Positions 1 through 7,469 of a stretch of DNA of 17,980 bases are shown one piece after another. Under the pieces are notes generated by a model. It searched no databases and was not told where the DNA came from. It saw nothing but the letters and a program-made list of their open reading frames with translations. A program made the translations under genes and the position numbers. The first letter of the stretch is position 1. Every line of letters starts with the position of its first letter. Origin of the DNA: JBBQXY01 sp051004815 (lineage in GTDB: Bacteria; Chloroflexota; Ktedonobacteria; Ktedonobacterales; Ktedonobacteraceae); contig JBPCJY010000007.1 of the NCBI GenBank assembly GCA_051004815.1, forward strand, positions 1-17,980. The letters are read 5' to 3'.

Positions 1-21
1 GGAAGAAAAAAAAAGGGGGGC

Positions 22-58
22 AAAAAAGAGGGTCCATCCGGTCCCCCGCGGCACCCTC
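22..58 (-). terminator. Rho-independent terminator of the ABC exporter gene
   Basis: Read on the minus strand, GAGGGT (58-53) pairs with ACCCTC (33-28). The stem extends by a CC/GG pair past a bulged G, and a run of six T residues follows directly. It lies 25 bp after the stop codon of the ABC exporter gene, so it most likely ends that transcript. A second T-rich tract (positions 14-5) follows. Confidence 0.75.
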
Positions 59-82
59 CCTTCCCCTTCTGTTGTACTACTC

Positions 83-2029
83 TTAAATTGCCATTTCTTC
101 CTGTTCTTCCTGGACGAGCTGGGAGAACTGCTCGTTGTAGAGTTTGGCGTAGAGGCCGTTGTACTCAAGCAGTTCCTGGTGGGTGCCGCGCTCGACAATT
201 TCGCCTTTATCGACGACGAGGATGATGTCGGCGGCCAGGATGGTCGAGAGGCGGTGAGCAATCGCCAGAGTCGTGCGGTTCTTCATCAATGGCTCTAACG
301 CCGCCTGGATGAGACGCTCTGAATGCGTATCGAGTGCGCTGGTGGCCTCGTCCAGGATGAGGATGCGCGGATTCTTGAGGATCACACGAGCAATTGCCAT
401 ACGCTGTTTCTCACCGCCAGAGAGCTTGTAGCCGCGCTCACCGACGATGGTGTCATAGCCATCATCGAGTTCCATGATACGATCATGGATGGCCGCGGCT
501 TTCGCGGCAGCTACCATCTCTTCATCGGTAGCATCGGTGCGGGCATACATCAGGTTCTCGCGCACGGAGGCGTGAAACAGGTAGGTCTCCTGCGTGACGA
601 CGCCAATTAATTCGCCGAGCGATGAGAGCGCAATATCTTTAACGTTATGTCCATCAATTTCAATCGCGCCGCTATCCACATCATAGAGCCGTGGCACAAG
701 GTAGGTGATAGTAGTTTTTCCGGCTCCGCTGGGGCCAACCAGTGCGGCCAGTTGTCCAGGTTTGATCTCAAACGAAACATCGTTGAGCGTTGGACGCGGT
801 ACACTCTCTTCTGTGACAGCTAGAGGTGCCGGTGAGATTGGACGCTTTGCGCTGCTTTCCTTCTCATCTACACCGCTCAGGATGGCAGGCTCGTCGCGCT
901 CGTAGGTGAATGAGACGTTTTTAAAGGCGATATCGCCATGCACATTGTTAGGATTGAGCTTGCGTGCATCGGGCTTATCCTGGATTTCAATTGGCAGATC
1001 GAGGTATTCAAAGATGCGATCAAACAGTGCCAACGCGCCCTGGATCTCAACTTGCACGTTGAGCAACTGGCCGATGGGAAAGAAGACTCTGCTCTGGAGC
1101 GTCGTGAAGGCGACGATACCGCCAAGCGTGATAGCCGCGTGCGGGTCTTGAATAATCTGATAACCAGCGACCAGATAGATGATCGCGGGCGTCACCGAGA
1201 AAAAGGTGCCGATGAACATGAAGAACCAACGCCCAATCATCTGCTGCCGCACCTCAAGGTTGGCCAACTTCTGGTTCTCGGTCTCAAACTGGTTCGACGC
1301 GTATTTCTGGCGACCAAAGGTTTTGATGAGCAGGATGCCGCTCACGGAGAGGGTTTCCTGCATCATGGCGGTCAACGAGGCCAGGCTTTGCTGCGTCTGC
1401 TTGCTGGTGGTACGTCGGACATTGCCGACCTTGTAGGTGATCCATAAAAAGACGGGCAACAGACCAAGCGAGATCAGTGTCAATAAAGGACTGATGAAGA
1501 GCATGGCGATAATGGTGCTCAACGCTGTCGAGATGTTAGAGACAACACTGGTCGCTGTGTCGGTAACAACGTTTTGGACGCCGCCCACGTCGTTCGAGAG
1601 GCGCGATTGTATTTCTCCGGTGCGGGTCGAGGTAAAGAAACGCAAGGACATGCTCTGCAAATGGTTATAGAGGTTATTGCGAAAGTCCCGCATGACGCGC
1701 TGCCCAATCGTATTATTCAGGTAGGTCTGTCCAACCCCGATTATGCCTGTGACAATGGGGGTAACGAACATAATCGACACAAAGATTATTAAAAGATTCA
1801 GGTTGCGTTTGCCAATGGCGTCATCAAAAATGTAGCGAATCAGTAATGGGTTGATAAGACCCAGGACAGTGGTGAGGATGATCGCGATGAGTACCAGCCC
1901 TACCTGTAATTTGTATGGCGCGAAAGCCTGAGCGACACGTCGCATTGTACGAGCATCGGTCTTGCGCCCGCGCTTCTTTTGTTCTTCTAGATACGCGGCC
2001 ATACCGCCGCCCATTCCATGAAATCCCAT
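83..2029 (-). CDS. ABC exporter half-transporter (fused TMD-NBD, MsbA/MDR type)
   Basis: A 648-residue protein with an N-terminal six-helix ABC exporter membrane domain (about residues 40-330) fused to a C-terminal nucleotide-binding domain (about 365-640). All ATPase motifs are present: A-loop Tyr376, Walker A GPSGAGKTT (432-440), Q-loop Gln480, signature LSGGEK (536-541), Walker B ILILDE (556-561) with catalytic Glu561, and H-loop His592. As a half-transporter it should work as a homo- or heterodimer in the plasma membrane, exporting a lipid, drug or peptide; the substrate cannot be read from sequence. The ATG at 2029 has a good AGGAGCT ribosome-binding site 8 bases upstream. Odd feature: about 36 polar, proline-rich residues (378-413) are inserted between the A-loop strand and the next strand of the NBD. 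No partner ABC gene is adjacent. The family call is certain; the substrate is unknown. Confidence 0.95.
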   Translation of the reverse strand: MGFHGMGGGMAAYLEEQKKRGRKTDARTMRRVAQAFAPYKLQVGLVLIAIILTTVLGLINPLLIRYIFDDAIGKRNLNLLIIFVSIMFVTPIVTGIIGVGQTYLNNTIGQRVMRDFRNNLYNHLQSMSLRFFTSTRTGEIQSRLSNDVGGVQNVVTDTATSVVSNISTALSTIIAMLFISPLLTLISLGLLPVFLWITYKVGNVRRTTSKQTQQSLASLTAMMQETLSVSGILLIKTFGRQKYASNQFETENQKLANLEVRQQMIGRWFFMFIGTFFSVTPAIIYLVAGYQIIQDPHAAITLGGIVAFTTLQSRVFFPIGQLLNVQVEIQGALALFDRIFEYLDLPIEIQDKPDARKLNPNNVHGDIAFKNVSFTYERDEPAILSGVDEKESSAKRPISPAPLAVTEESVPRPTLNDVSFEIKPGQLAALVGPSGAGKTTITYLVPRLYDVDSGAIEIDGHNVKDIALSSLGELIGVVTQETYLFHASVRENLMYARTDATDEEMVAAAKAAAIHDRIMELDDGYDTIVGERGYKLSGGEKQRMAIARVILKNPRILILDEATSALDTHSERLIQAALEPLMKNRTTLAIAHRLSTILAADIILVVDKGEIVERGTHQELLEYNGLYAKLYNEQFSQLVQEEQEEMAI

Positions 2030-2052
2030 ACGTTAATAGCTCCTATGTATAT

Positions 2053-2081
2053 ATGATATCTGTTGACAGTTTTTTCAGTAA
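2053..2081 (-). promoter_or_regulatory. Candidate promoter of the ABC exporter gene
   Basis: On the minus strand TATCAT (2058-2053) is a fair -10 box. A weak -35, TTACTG (2081-2076), lies 17 bases upstream. The spacing is good and the position (about 20 bp before the start codon) is plausible, but the -35 matches the consensus poorly. Confidence 0.35.
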
Positions 2082-2153
2082 AAGTTAGTGACTTACACAA
2101 TACAAGTATAAAAGATCGTGGCAGAAAATGCACTGGTCATGCGGACGGTTTAT

Positions 2154-2177
2154 TTGCCTGTCTATTTTGACAGGCAA
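2154..2177 (-). terminator. Hairpin over the stop codon of the M20 peptidase gene
   Basis: A perfect 9-bp inverted repeat, TTGCCTGTC (2154-2162) and GACAGGCAA (2169-2177), leaves a 6-base loop. The TAG stop of the M20 gene (2164-2162) sits at the loop edge. No long T-run follows on the minus strand, so it may be a weak terminator or an mRNA 3'-end stabiliser. Confidence 0.5.
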
Positions 2178-3340
2178 TAGTGCTGGATCAACCCGGCCAG
2201 TAATGCGCCGCGCAGTGGCAGTGAATCAATGCGCAGGTATTCTCGTGCAATATCGTGCATGCCGCCGCCGATGGGGCCGAGGCTATCCAGCACCGGTACG
2301 CCACATTCCATCAAGAGGTTGGCGTCAGATAGACCACCTTTGCTTTCGGCGGTTAGTGCTAGACCGAGAGCTTTTCCCTCCTCCTGTGCCAGTGCCACCA
2401 GTTGGAGGATTTCGGGTGTCGCCACATAGGGTGTGCGGCCACGACTTCGTATCAGTCGTGCATGGGTGTCAGGCACGTTCCGTCCCGCCGCAATCTGCTC
2501 CAATGCTGCCGCTGCCGCATGCAGTCCTTGCTCGGTATAGGAGCGCACAGAGATGTGACAACGTGCGCTAAAGGGTACCACGTTGAGCGGTTCGCTACTG
2601 CTCAAACGGGTGACATTGAAGGTCACACCTGGGAAGAGCGTATTCAAATTATGGATGGCGATCATTTTATGCGCCAGTTCGATCACGGCTGAGCGACCTT
2701 TGTGCGGTTCCGCGCCTGAATGGGCGGGAACGCCCTCGATTTCCAGGATATATTTATCGGTTCCCTTACGCGACTTGGTAATAATCTCCAGCGAACGCGA
2801 GGCTTCCAGCACGAAAGCGGCATCAACGTGTTTGGCGATATCACGAATGAGTGCTGCACTGCCGATGGAGCCAACTTCTTCGTCATTATTGAAAACAATA
2901 CAAAGCTCCTGAAATTCCCTGAAATCGGCTGTTAGCAAGGCACGTACCGCGTAGATGGTCTGCAACACGCCGGACTTCATGTCGATGACGCCCGGCCCAT
3001 AGGCCAGCCCTTCGTGGATGCGAAACGGTTGCTTTTCTACGGCCCCCTGGCTATAGACGGTATCAACATGCCCGACGAGCAGTAGACGCGCCTTGCCATT
3101 GCCTTGTAGTCGCGCCACAAGGTTATTGCCAAAACCTTCTGAGGGATGCAGCGTGACGGTCATGCCCATCTCAGTTAACCACTCTTCCAGGTAGGCCATG
3201 ATGCGATTCACGCCTTCAACTTGAGTGGTGCCGGAATCAATATTTACCAAAAGTGCCAGGCGTTGCAAAAGTTCGTCCTGGTACGCGTGCAGTGCTGGAA
3301 GATAGCGTTGGGAGTACGTTTGGGTCTGCTCGGATTGCAT
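2162..3340 (-). CDS. M20 family metallopeptidase (carboxypeptidase G2/ArgE/DapE type)
   Basis: A 392-residue co-catalytic zinc peptidase. Metal and catalytic residues align with the carboxypeptidase G2 pattern: His91 in GHVDTV, bridging Asp120 in GPGVIDMKSG, Glu154/Glu155 in NNDEEVGS, Glu179 in VLEAS and His362 in GGGMHDIAREY. The central part (about 190-300) is the dimerisation (lid) domain, beginning at KGTDKYILEIEGVPAHSGAE. Such enzymes remove a C-terminal glutamate or hydrolyse N-acyl amino acids and small peptides in the cytosol; the substrate is not deducible. The open frame extends 21 codons upstream, but the ATG at 3340 has an AAAGGA site 6 bases upstream, so I start there. No signal peptide. 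It has its own candidate promoter and stands alone. The family is clear; the exact activity is not. Confidence 0.92.
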   Translation of the reverse strand: MQSEQTQTYSQRYLPALHAYQDELLQRLALLVNIDSGTTQVEGVNRIMAYLEEWLTEMGMTVTLHPSEGFGNNLVARLQGNGKARLLLVGHVDTVYSQGAVEKQPFRIHEGLAYGPGVIDMKSGVLQTIYAVRALLTADFREFQELCIVFNNDEEVGSIGSAALIRDIAKHVDAAFVLEASRSLEIITKSRKGTDKYILEIEGVPAHSGAEPHKGRSAVIELAHKMIAIHNLNTLFPGVTFNVTRLSSSEPLNVVPFSARCHISVRSYTEQGLHAAAAALEQIAAGRNVPDTHARLIRSRGRTPYVATPEILQLVALAQEEGKALGLALTAESKGGLSDANLLMECGVPVLDSLGPIGGGMHDIAREYLRIDSLPLRGALLAGLIQHYCLSK

Positions 3341-3393
3341 AGATGTCCTTTGGGTATACGCAGCGGAACGGAACATGGAAAGAGACTGGGGAT

Positions 3394-3402
3394 AGTATAC
3401 CA
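3394..3402 (-). promoter_or_regulatory. Extended -10 promoter of the M20 peptidase gene
   Basis: The minus strand reads TGG directly before TATACT (3402-3394), an extended TGn -10 element, about 54 bp upstream of the chosen ATG. No good -35 is visible at 17 bases, as expected for extended -10 promoters. The element lies inside the longer open frame, which supports the later start at 3340. Confidence 0.5.
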
Positions 3403-3455
3403 TAAAAGGGGAAAGAGATGGGCGAGACAGGAATGGCCCTCCACAATCATCCTAT

Positions 3456-4301
3456 TCAACGATCAGAAGGTTGAAGGGTTGAAGACTTATGCTTTCCTTG
3501 ATACTTTTTCTGAAGCATCTTGTATGCAAACCATGTTTTAGTGGACTGAACCTTATGAGCAGCTTTTTTATGATTCGAGAATGTGAATAAAGGATGCGGT
3601 ATAGTTATTAAAGCCCTTCTTTGCTTAATCGGCACTATTGGGTGAGGCTGAGTTATGGATAAACTATCAGCCATAATATAATAAATGAAGTCCTCTATTT
3701 TGAGACGTAGCTCATGCAAACTTCCACAGTTGGATATCATTCCTGTTCTATCTTTATCTACCCACTCGCCTTTTTTTGTTTTAATAACGGGTGGTATAAC
3801 TTGTTTGCCATAATAGCCTGTGAGAATGTTGTCAGAAACGAAGTGGTTGTCGGGGGTGGGGGGAAATGTCACGCGATCTTTTACGCGCTGTACACAGACT
3901 TTCAGATCGGCATCAAGGAAGAGGAAGTAAGAATCCTTGAGAAAAGAGTCACTGAACAGACCTAATGCTTGATTGTAATCCTGACGCGCAAACTCAATAA
4001 TGACCAGTTCTTCCTTTTTCTTAGATGACCTTGCCCGAACGCTCTTCTCGATTATGCTGAGAACTTCGTCAAGCACAGTAAAATCTAATACATCAAAGCC
4101 ATCAAGTTCTTTCGTTTCAAACTTTTTTTTCTTAGGGGGGAATAATTTTTCGCGCTTGCTCATTTCCTGCAAGATATCGTAATCATTATAGCGAGTGATA
4201 GTCCAATTAGAATATCGCTGCCTAAGATATTCTTCAATATAACGAAAAGCTGTCGATTTTCCGCTTCCAGGACGACCTAAGATAAACAACTTAATTGACA
4301 T
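3456..4301 (-). CDS. P-loop NTPase / nucleotide-kinase-like protein of unknown role
   Basis: A 281-residue protein with a clear Walker A near the N-terminus, GRPGSGKST (9-17), followed by a helix rich in Tyr/Arg. A hydrophobic strand ending in acid, ELVIIEFAR (98-106), is the likely Walker B. The segment FLFLDADLKVCVQRVKDRV (126-144) resembles the strand plus LID/arginine region of adenylate- or gluconate-kinase-like folds. Together these suggest a P-loop phosphotransferase rather than an AAA+ ring ATPase. The C-terminal 60 residues are basic and lack recognisable motifs. The gene is visibly more AT-rich than the ABC, M20 or pdp genes and encodes many Lys, Phe and Tyr, a hint of later acquisition. 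The ribosome-binding site is weak (a G-run about 9 bases upstream). It has its own promoter at 4365-4393. I do not recognise the substrate. Confidence 0.8.
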   Translation of the reverse strand: MSIKLFILGRPGSGKSTAFRYIEEYLRQRYSNWTITRYNDYDILQEMSKREKLFPPKKKKFETKELDGFDVLDFTVLDEVLSIIEKSVRARSSKKKEELVIIEFARQDYNQALGLFSDSFLKDSYFLFLDADLKVCVQRVKDRVTFPPTPDNHFVSDNILTGYYGKQVIPPVIKTKKGEWVDKDRTGMISNCGSLHELRLKIEDFIYYIMADSLSITQPHPIVPIKQRRALITIPHPLFTFSNHKKAAHKVQSTKTWFAYKMLQKKYQGKHKSSTLQPSDR

Positions 4302-4364
4302 AGCTAAGCATCCCCCACCAGAGTCCTTGTCTAATCACAATAATTCGGATCAAAATCTCGTTAG

Positions 4365-4393
4365 ATTATCTCATGTCATGTAAAAACAATCAA
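4365..4393 (-). promoter_or_regulatory. Promoter of the P-loop kinase-like gene
   Basis: Minus strand TTGATT (4393-4388), a 17-base spacer and GATAAT (4370-4365). This is a good sigma-70-type match, about 64 bp upstream of the ATG at 4301. It lies in the 286-bp gap between this gene and the MerR-GAF gene. No clear terminator was found for the upstream gene in that gap. Confidence 0.55.
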
Positions 4394-4587
4394 AACTCAT
4401 TACTAAAGTACTACTGAAAATGCATGAGAAAACTAACATCTACTTCTATGATACAGAGACAACCAAATTGCCGCGAATTCAAGCATTCTTATCCGTCATC
4501 TATCAACTGTTCTCATGAGTGTTTACGATGTGAAATTTATCGATGAACTTCTCGCAAAGACGTGTGTTGTCAGCTCTAACGTAATGT

Positions 4588-6690
4588 TTATGGCATCCAC
4601 TTTCTGTACCCCCACGCTTCAGGGTCCCAGCTAATAATAGCATTCCCACCCTCGCGCCTTCCTTGCTTGAGAGCTTCATCGATAGCTTTCGTTATAACGG
4701 TTCTTACTTCGTATACAGCAGTTGCACTGTCAAATCGCCTCAGGATGTCAATAAGTTTTCTGAATTTGTAAGTAGGGACGCCAACCCTAACAGTGACATT
4801 GCTGAGTTTCAGCATATTTTCTGGTAATGTGGATCTTTCACTGGAAACCTTCTGCGTGTCAATAAGGTAGTCTCCCGCTAAAGCGGCCCTTAACTGCTCA
4901 GCTTTTTTGAGTGCCTCATCAAGCAGCATACCATCGAGGAGGAGATAGTAGCGATCAGCATTCACATGATAGAGCCGTTGGTGTCCCGGGTTCGTGAAAA
5001 GGTTGAGGAGACCGCGGAGGCGCGTTCCAACCTCTCTACTCAAATTTCTGGCAACGAGGTTGCCATATTTTGTCGCTAAAATACTCTGGTTATCGATATC
5101 AATAGCAATAAAGGACACTTCTTCTTCAGGTGTGTATGCACTTTCATCTTTTGCCTGCACCACCTTAAGAAGCGTTTCGAGGTCAGAAATGAAGTCGTTC
5201 TCGGTCAAAAAAGGTTTAAAGGTAGGATCGACAATGCTTGGACATTCGATCAGGTCCGTTCTCTTGCCTGATACCTGTTGGCGGGCCTGATATGTCAAGA
5301 GGAGCTCTTCCACCATAGTTCCAATGAGTCGCAGGATACGCTGATCTTCCAAAGGAAAAGCCTGAGCTTCGTTGGAAGCAAGGTAGAGCACAGCAATAGA
5401 GAGCCCATCTTCGCCCGCAATAGGAATAGCAATGGTTGAGCGAGCTGTTTGTTCTTGTTCTTGATAAGCAATGATTAAATCTCTGACCGACATATCTGGT
5501 CGATAGATAACGTTGCCGCTTTGATAGGCCCGTAAACTTAGTCCTGGATTATTATTAGTGACCGTATGGATGTTCACCTTATAGGGGGAGCGTTTGCTTT
5601 GCGCCCGCACCACGAGAGAACGTTTTTGCAAAGGCAAGGAAGCATCTTGAGGTAGCAACAAGCAGCAAAACTGCCAGCGAGCGTGCTCTGGATGTTGTGT
5701 TGATGTACCGCCAAGCTGTATTGCTAGCTCCATCAGCTTATCGAGTACTTCATCGGATGGGTCAGTACTACCGCTAAAGTTGGTTGCTTGGTAGAGGTAG
5801 TCTCGCATCCCATACTCAAAGGCCGATTTCCATTGTGGGACATTGGTATAGACCTCTGCGAGAAGACGACGAACAGTTTGTACTAGCGCGAGATTGAGAC
5901 TAAGAGACCTGGCCTTCCTTTGTAACACGATTATGGTTTGATCTGATGGAGTGCTTTCTTCTCCGACAGCAAGTAACCGCTCAATGCGAAAATCGCTCGG
6001 ATGCTCAAAGGAGGGGGATGCATCAAGAAAGGTGTTAAAAGAGCCGTTCGGGTTGAGCCAACCAATTAAGGCTTCATTCACCAGAGGCAGGTCTATAGGA
6101 TCGCTAACAAAATTGCTCTTTGTTTGTAGCGGTAGAATCAATCCCGCTACAGTCTCTGGTATATCTTCGCAGATCAGCATCAGTGAGAGGCGCAAAGCTT
6201 GAGAAGTGAAGTATCGCCAGAAAACTTCCTGCCCCGCGTGTTGAACACGTTGATCAATATGCTTTTTATGTATTAAAGCGGAAGGGTTAAATGCAGAACT
6301 TACAACATGACTCGTTTGTGCAGATGGTATATGGTTCTGTTGCTCTCGCTCAATATGTTCCCAAATGGCATTGAAATCAGGGGGGATATCGCTTGGAGTG
6401 TAGCCACCTATTTGAAACAACTCTTTGAAAACTGCCAGTTTATTGAGTTCATTGGTCGTATATTGGCGGTGACCTTTTCCATCCTGCGCAAGTGCCGTTC
6501 GGTCGGTTGTTAATAAGCCCTTCTTTTCCCATTCCCTCAGTTGACTCTCGCTAAAGCCAAAAAGATTAGCGGCACGGCTGATAGTCACTGTGACATTTGA
6601 ACGTGCGCTTTGAATACTCTCTAGAATACGTTCCCGCACATCCTGTTGCAGTAGGTATTTTTCAATCTCTTGGGGTCGCTGTATGCTCAT
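4588..6690 (-). CDS. MerR-type HTH regulator with GAF and degenerate GGDEF domains
   Basis: A 700-residue, apparently cytosolic one-component regulator. Residues 30-95 form a MerR-like winged helix (VTISRAANLFGFSESQLREW, then KGHRQYTTNELNKL). Residues 150-300 are an all-helical/mixed region I do not recognise. Residues about 305-470 contain a GAF-type sensor ending in STIAIPI, LSIAVLYLAS and a long helix. Residues about 524-690 have the GGDEF fold: FIAIDIDNQ, KYGNLVARNLSREVGTRLR, VTVRVGVPTY and DEALKQGRREGGNAI all align. The signature loop, however, reads NADRY (577-581) in place of GGDEF, so cyclase activity is very unlikely and a nucleotide-binding or dimerisation role is more plausible. 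The ATG at 6690 has an AGGAGAT site 5-6 bases upstream; the upstream TTG at 6711 does not. The target genes are unknown; autoregulation or control of the divergent sigma operon are inferences. Confidence 0.85.
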   Translation of the reverse strand: MSIQRPQEIEKYLLQQDVRERILESIQSARSNVTVTISRAANLFGFSESQLREWEKKGLLTTDRTALAQDGKGHRQYTTNELNKLAVFKELFQIGGYTPSDIPPDFNAIWEHIEREQQNHIPSAQTSHVVSSAFNPSALIHKKHIDQRVQHAGQEVFWRYFTSQALRLSLMLICEDIPETVAGLILPLQTKSNFVSDPIDLPLVNEALIGWLNPNGSFNTFLDASPSFEHPSDFRIERLLAVGEESTPSDQTIIVLQRKARSLSLNLALVQTVRRLLAEVYTNVPQWKSAFEYGMRDYLYQATNFSGSTDPSDEVLDKLMELAIQLGGTSTQHPEHARWQFCCLLLPQDASLPLQKRSLVVRAQSKRSPYKVNIHTVTNNNPGLSLRAYQSGNVIYRPDMSVRDLIIAYQEQEQTARSTIAIPIAGEDGLSIAVLYLASNEAQAFPLEDQRILRLIGTMVEELLLTYQARQQVSGKRTDLIECPSIVDPTFKPFLTENDFISDLETLLKVVQAKDESAYTPEEEVSFIAIDIDNQSILATKYGNLVARNLSREVGTRLRGLLNLFTNPGHQRLYHVNADRYYLLLDGMLLDEALKKAEQLRAALAGDYLIDTQKVSSERSTLPENMLKLSNVTVRVGVPTYKFRKLIDILRRFDSATAVYEVRTVITKAIDEALKQGRREGGNAIISWDPEAWGYRKWMP

Positions 6691-6755
6691 CTTGATCTCC
6701 TGTAACAACAAAAGAGGAACAAAGATTGTAGATATGTATTTGGAATATTACATAC

Positions 6756-6806
6756 ATTATAACGCTGCATAACACATTTTTTAGTGACAATGGGCTTAAT
6801 GTGTAA
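6756..6806 (-). promoter_or_regulatory. Promoter and inverted repeat upstream of the MerR-GAF gene
   Basis: The minus strand has a perfect TATAAT (6761-6756) about 66 bp before the ATG; no good -35 is seen at 17 bases, and TTGTCA lies 23 bases upstream. Directly upstream is an inverted repeat, TAACACATT (6770-6778) and AATGTGTAA (6798-6806), matching at 8 of 9 pairs with a 19-base spacer. Long promoter spacers and dyads are typical of MerR-controlled promoters, so autoregulation is a reasonable inference. Confidence 0.45.
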
Positions 6807-7245
6807 TAATTTAACGGTTTCGATGCTTATTGACCTACTATAGAGCAGAAAATCTATGGCTCATGAGAAAGCCTCTTGCCTATTCTATAACCACAACCGA
6901 GGATTGTCAAGCACAAAATCTCCAAGAAGTACTCTTTTTCGGTTTTATGAATAAATTGTAATGTTTCTTATGTGATTTGTCAAATCTGGTTCTCAATACT
7001 TGCGCTATCATGAGGTTTCATTGTACAGGTATTCTTAAGTTAATTAAGTTGCATTTCAATATCTAAGGAAGAAGAATACAAACTGCCTAATTTACCTGAT
7101 ACTGTTGCTAACGAAAATCTTTTGTTTATCTATATTATCAACAATAAACTCTATATTAAATGAGGTAAAATATGCTTATATAAGCATTAATTTAAGTACA
7201 AATTCGACAAACTGTTTTTGTTGCGAATAATTGAAGACAATACTC

Positions 7246-7274
7246 TTGTGTTTTGGAGATTTCTTGAGTATACT
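7246..7274 (+). promoter_or_regulatory. Distal promoter upstream of the sigma-factor gene
   Basis: TTGTGT (7246-7251), a 17-base spacer and TATACT (7269-7274). The predicted start near 7281 would give a leader of about 190 bases before the sigma-factor gene. Confidence 0.5.
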
Positions 7275-7335
7275 TTCTTATAAAGCTTGAGATACGAGGA
7301 GAAATGCTTTACTCATATTTAAGAACCTAAACAAA

Positions 7336-7366
7336 GCGTTGAATTAATCTAACGCCTTCGTATAAT
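7336..7366 (+). promoter_or_regulatory. Proximal promoter of the sigma-factor operon with overlapping palindromic operator
   Basis: TTGAAT (7339-7344), a 16-base spacer and a perfect TATAAT (7361-7366) form the best sigma-70-type promoter in the window, about 104 bp before the ATG. A 20-bp palindrome at 7336-7355, GCGTT-NN-ATTAAT-NN-AACGC, matches at 8 of 10 pairs and covers the -35 box and most of the spacer. A protein bound there would block RNA polymerase, so this is a repressor (or autoregulator) site candidate. Confidence 0.6.
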
Positions 7367-7469
7367 AACCATGGATTTTCTACAACGTAGCACAGGAAGT
7401 AGTGAGCTGTTAAAGCCTTGTAAGCTGTACATTTAAGTTGGGCCTGCCAGTTTTTGATAGGAGTCACTT

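Larger units (their letters stand above)
6712..7469. other. Long AT-rich intergenic region between divergent regulators
   Basis: About 760 bp separate the divergent MerR-GAF and sigma-factor genes. No convincing gene is visible on either strand; the longest ATG frames are about 30 codons and lack ribosome-binding sites. The region holds the MerR-gene promoter and dyad at its left end, two plus-strand promoters at its right end, and a short dyad GATTTG-T-CAAATC at 6974-6986. The middle (about 6830-7200) shows no structure I can explain; it could hide a small RNA. Confidence 0.6.

Noticed and set aside
938..1447. A 169-codon plus-strand open frame
   Set aside because: It is antisense to the ABC exporter, whose motifs are unambiguous.
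4515..4634. A 39-codon plus-strand ORF (starting MSVYDVKFIDELLAKT)
   Set aside because: No ribosome-binding site, and its second half is antisense to the end of the MerR-GAF gene.
6974..6986. Short palindrome GATTTG-T-CAAATC
   Set aside because: Six-bp arms are expected several times by chance in 18 kb of AT-rich DNA; no promoter lies next to it.
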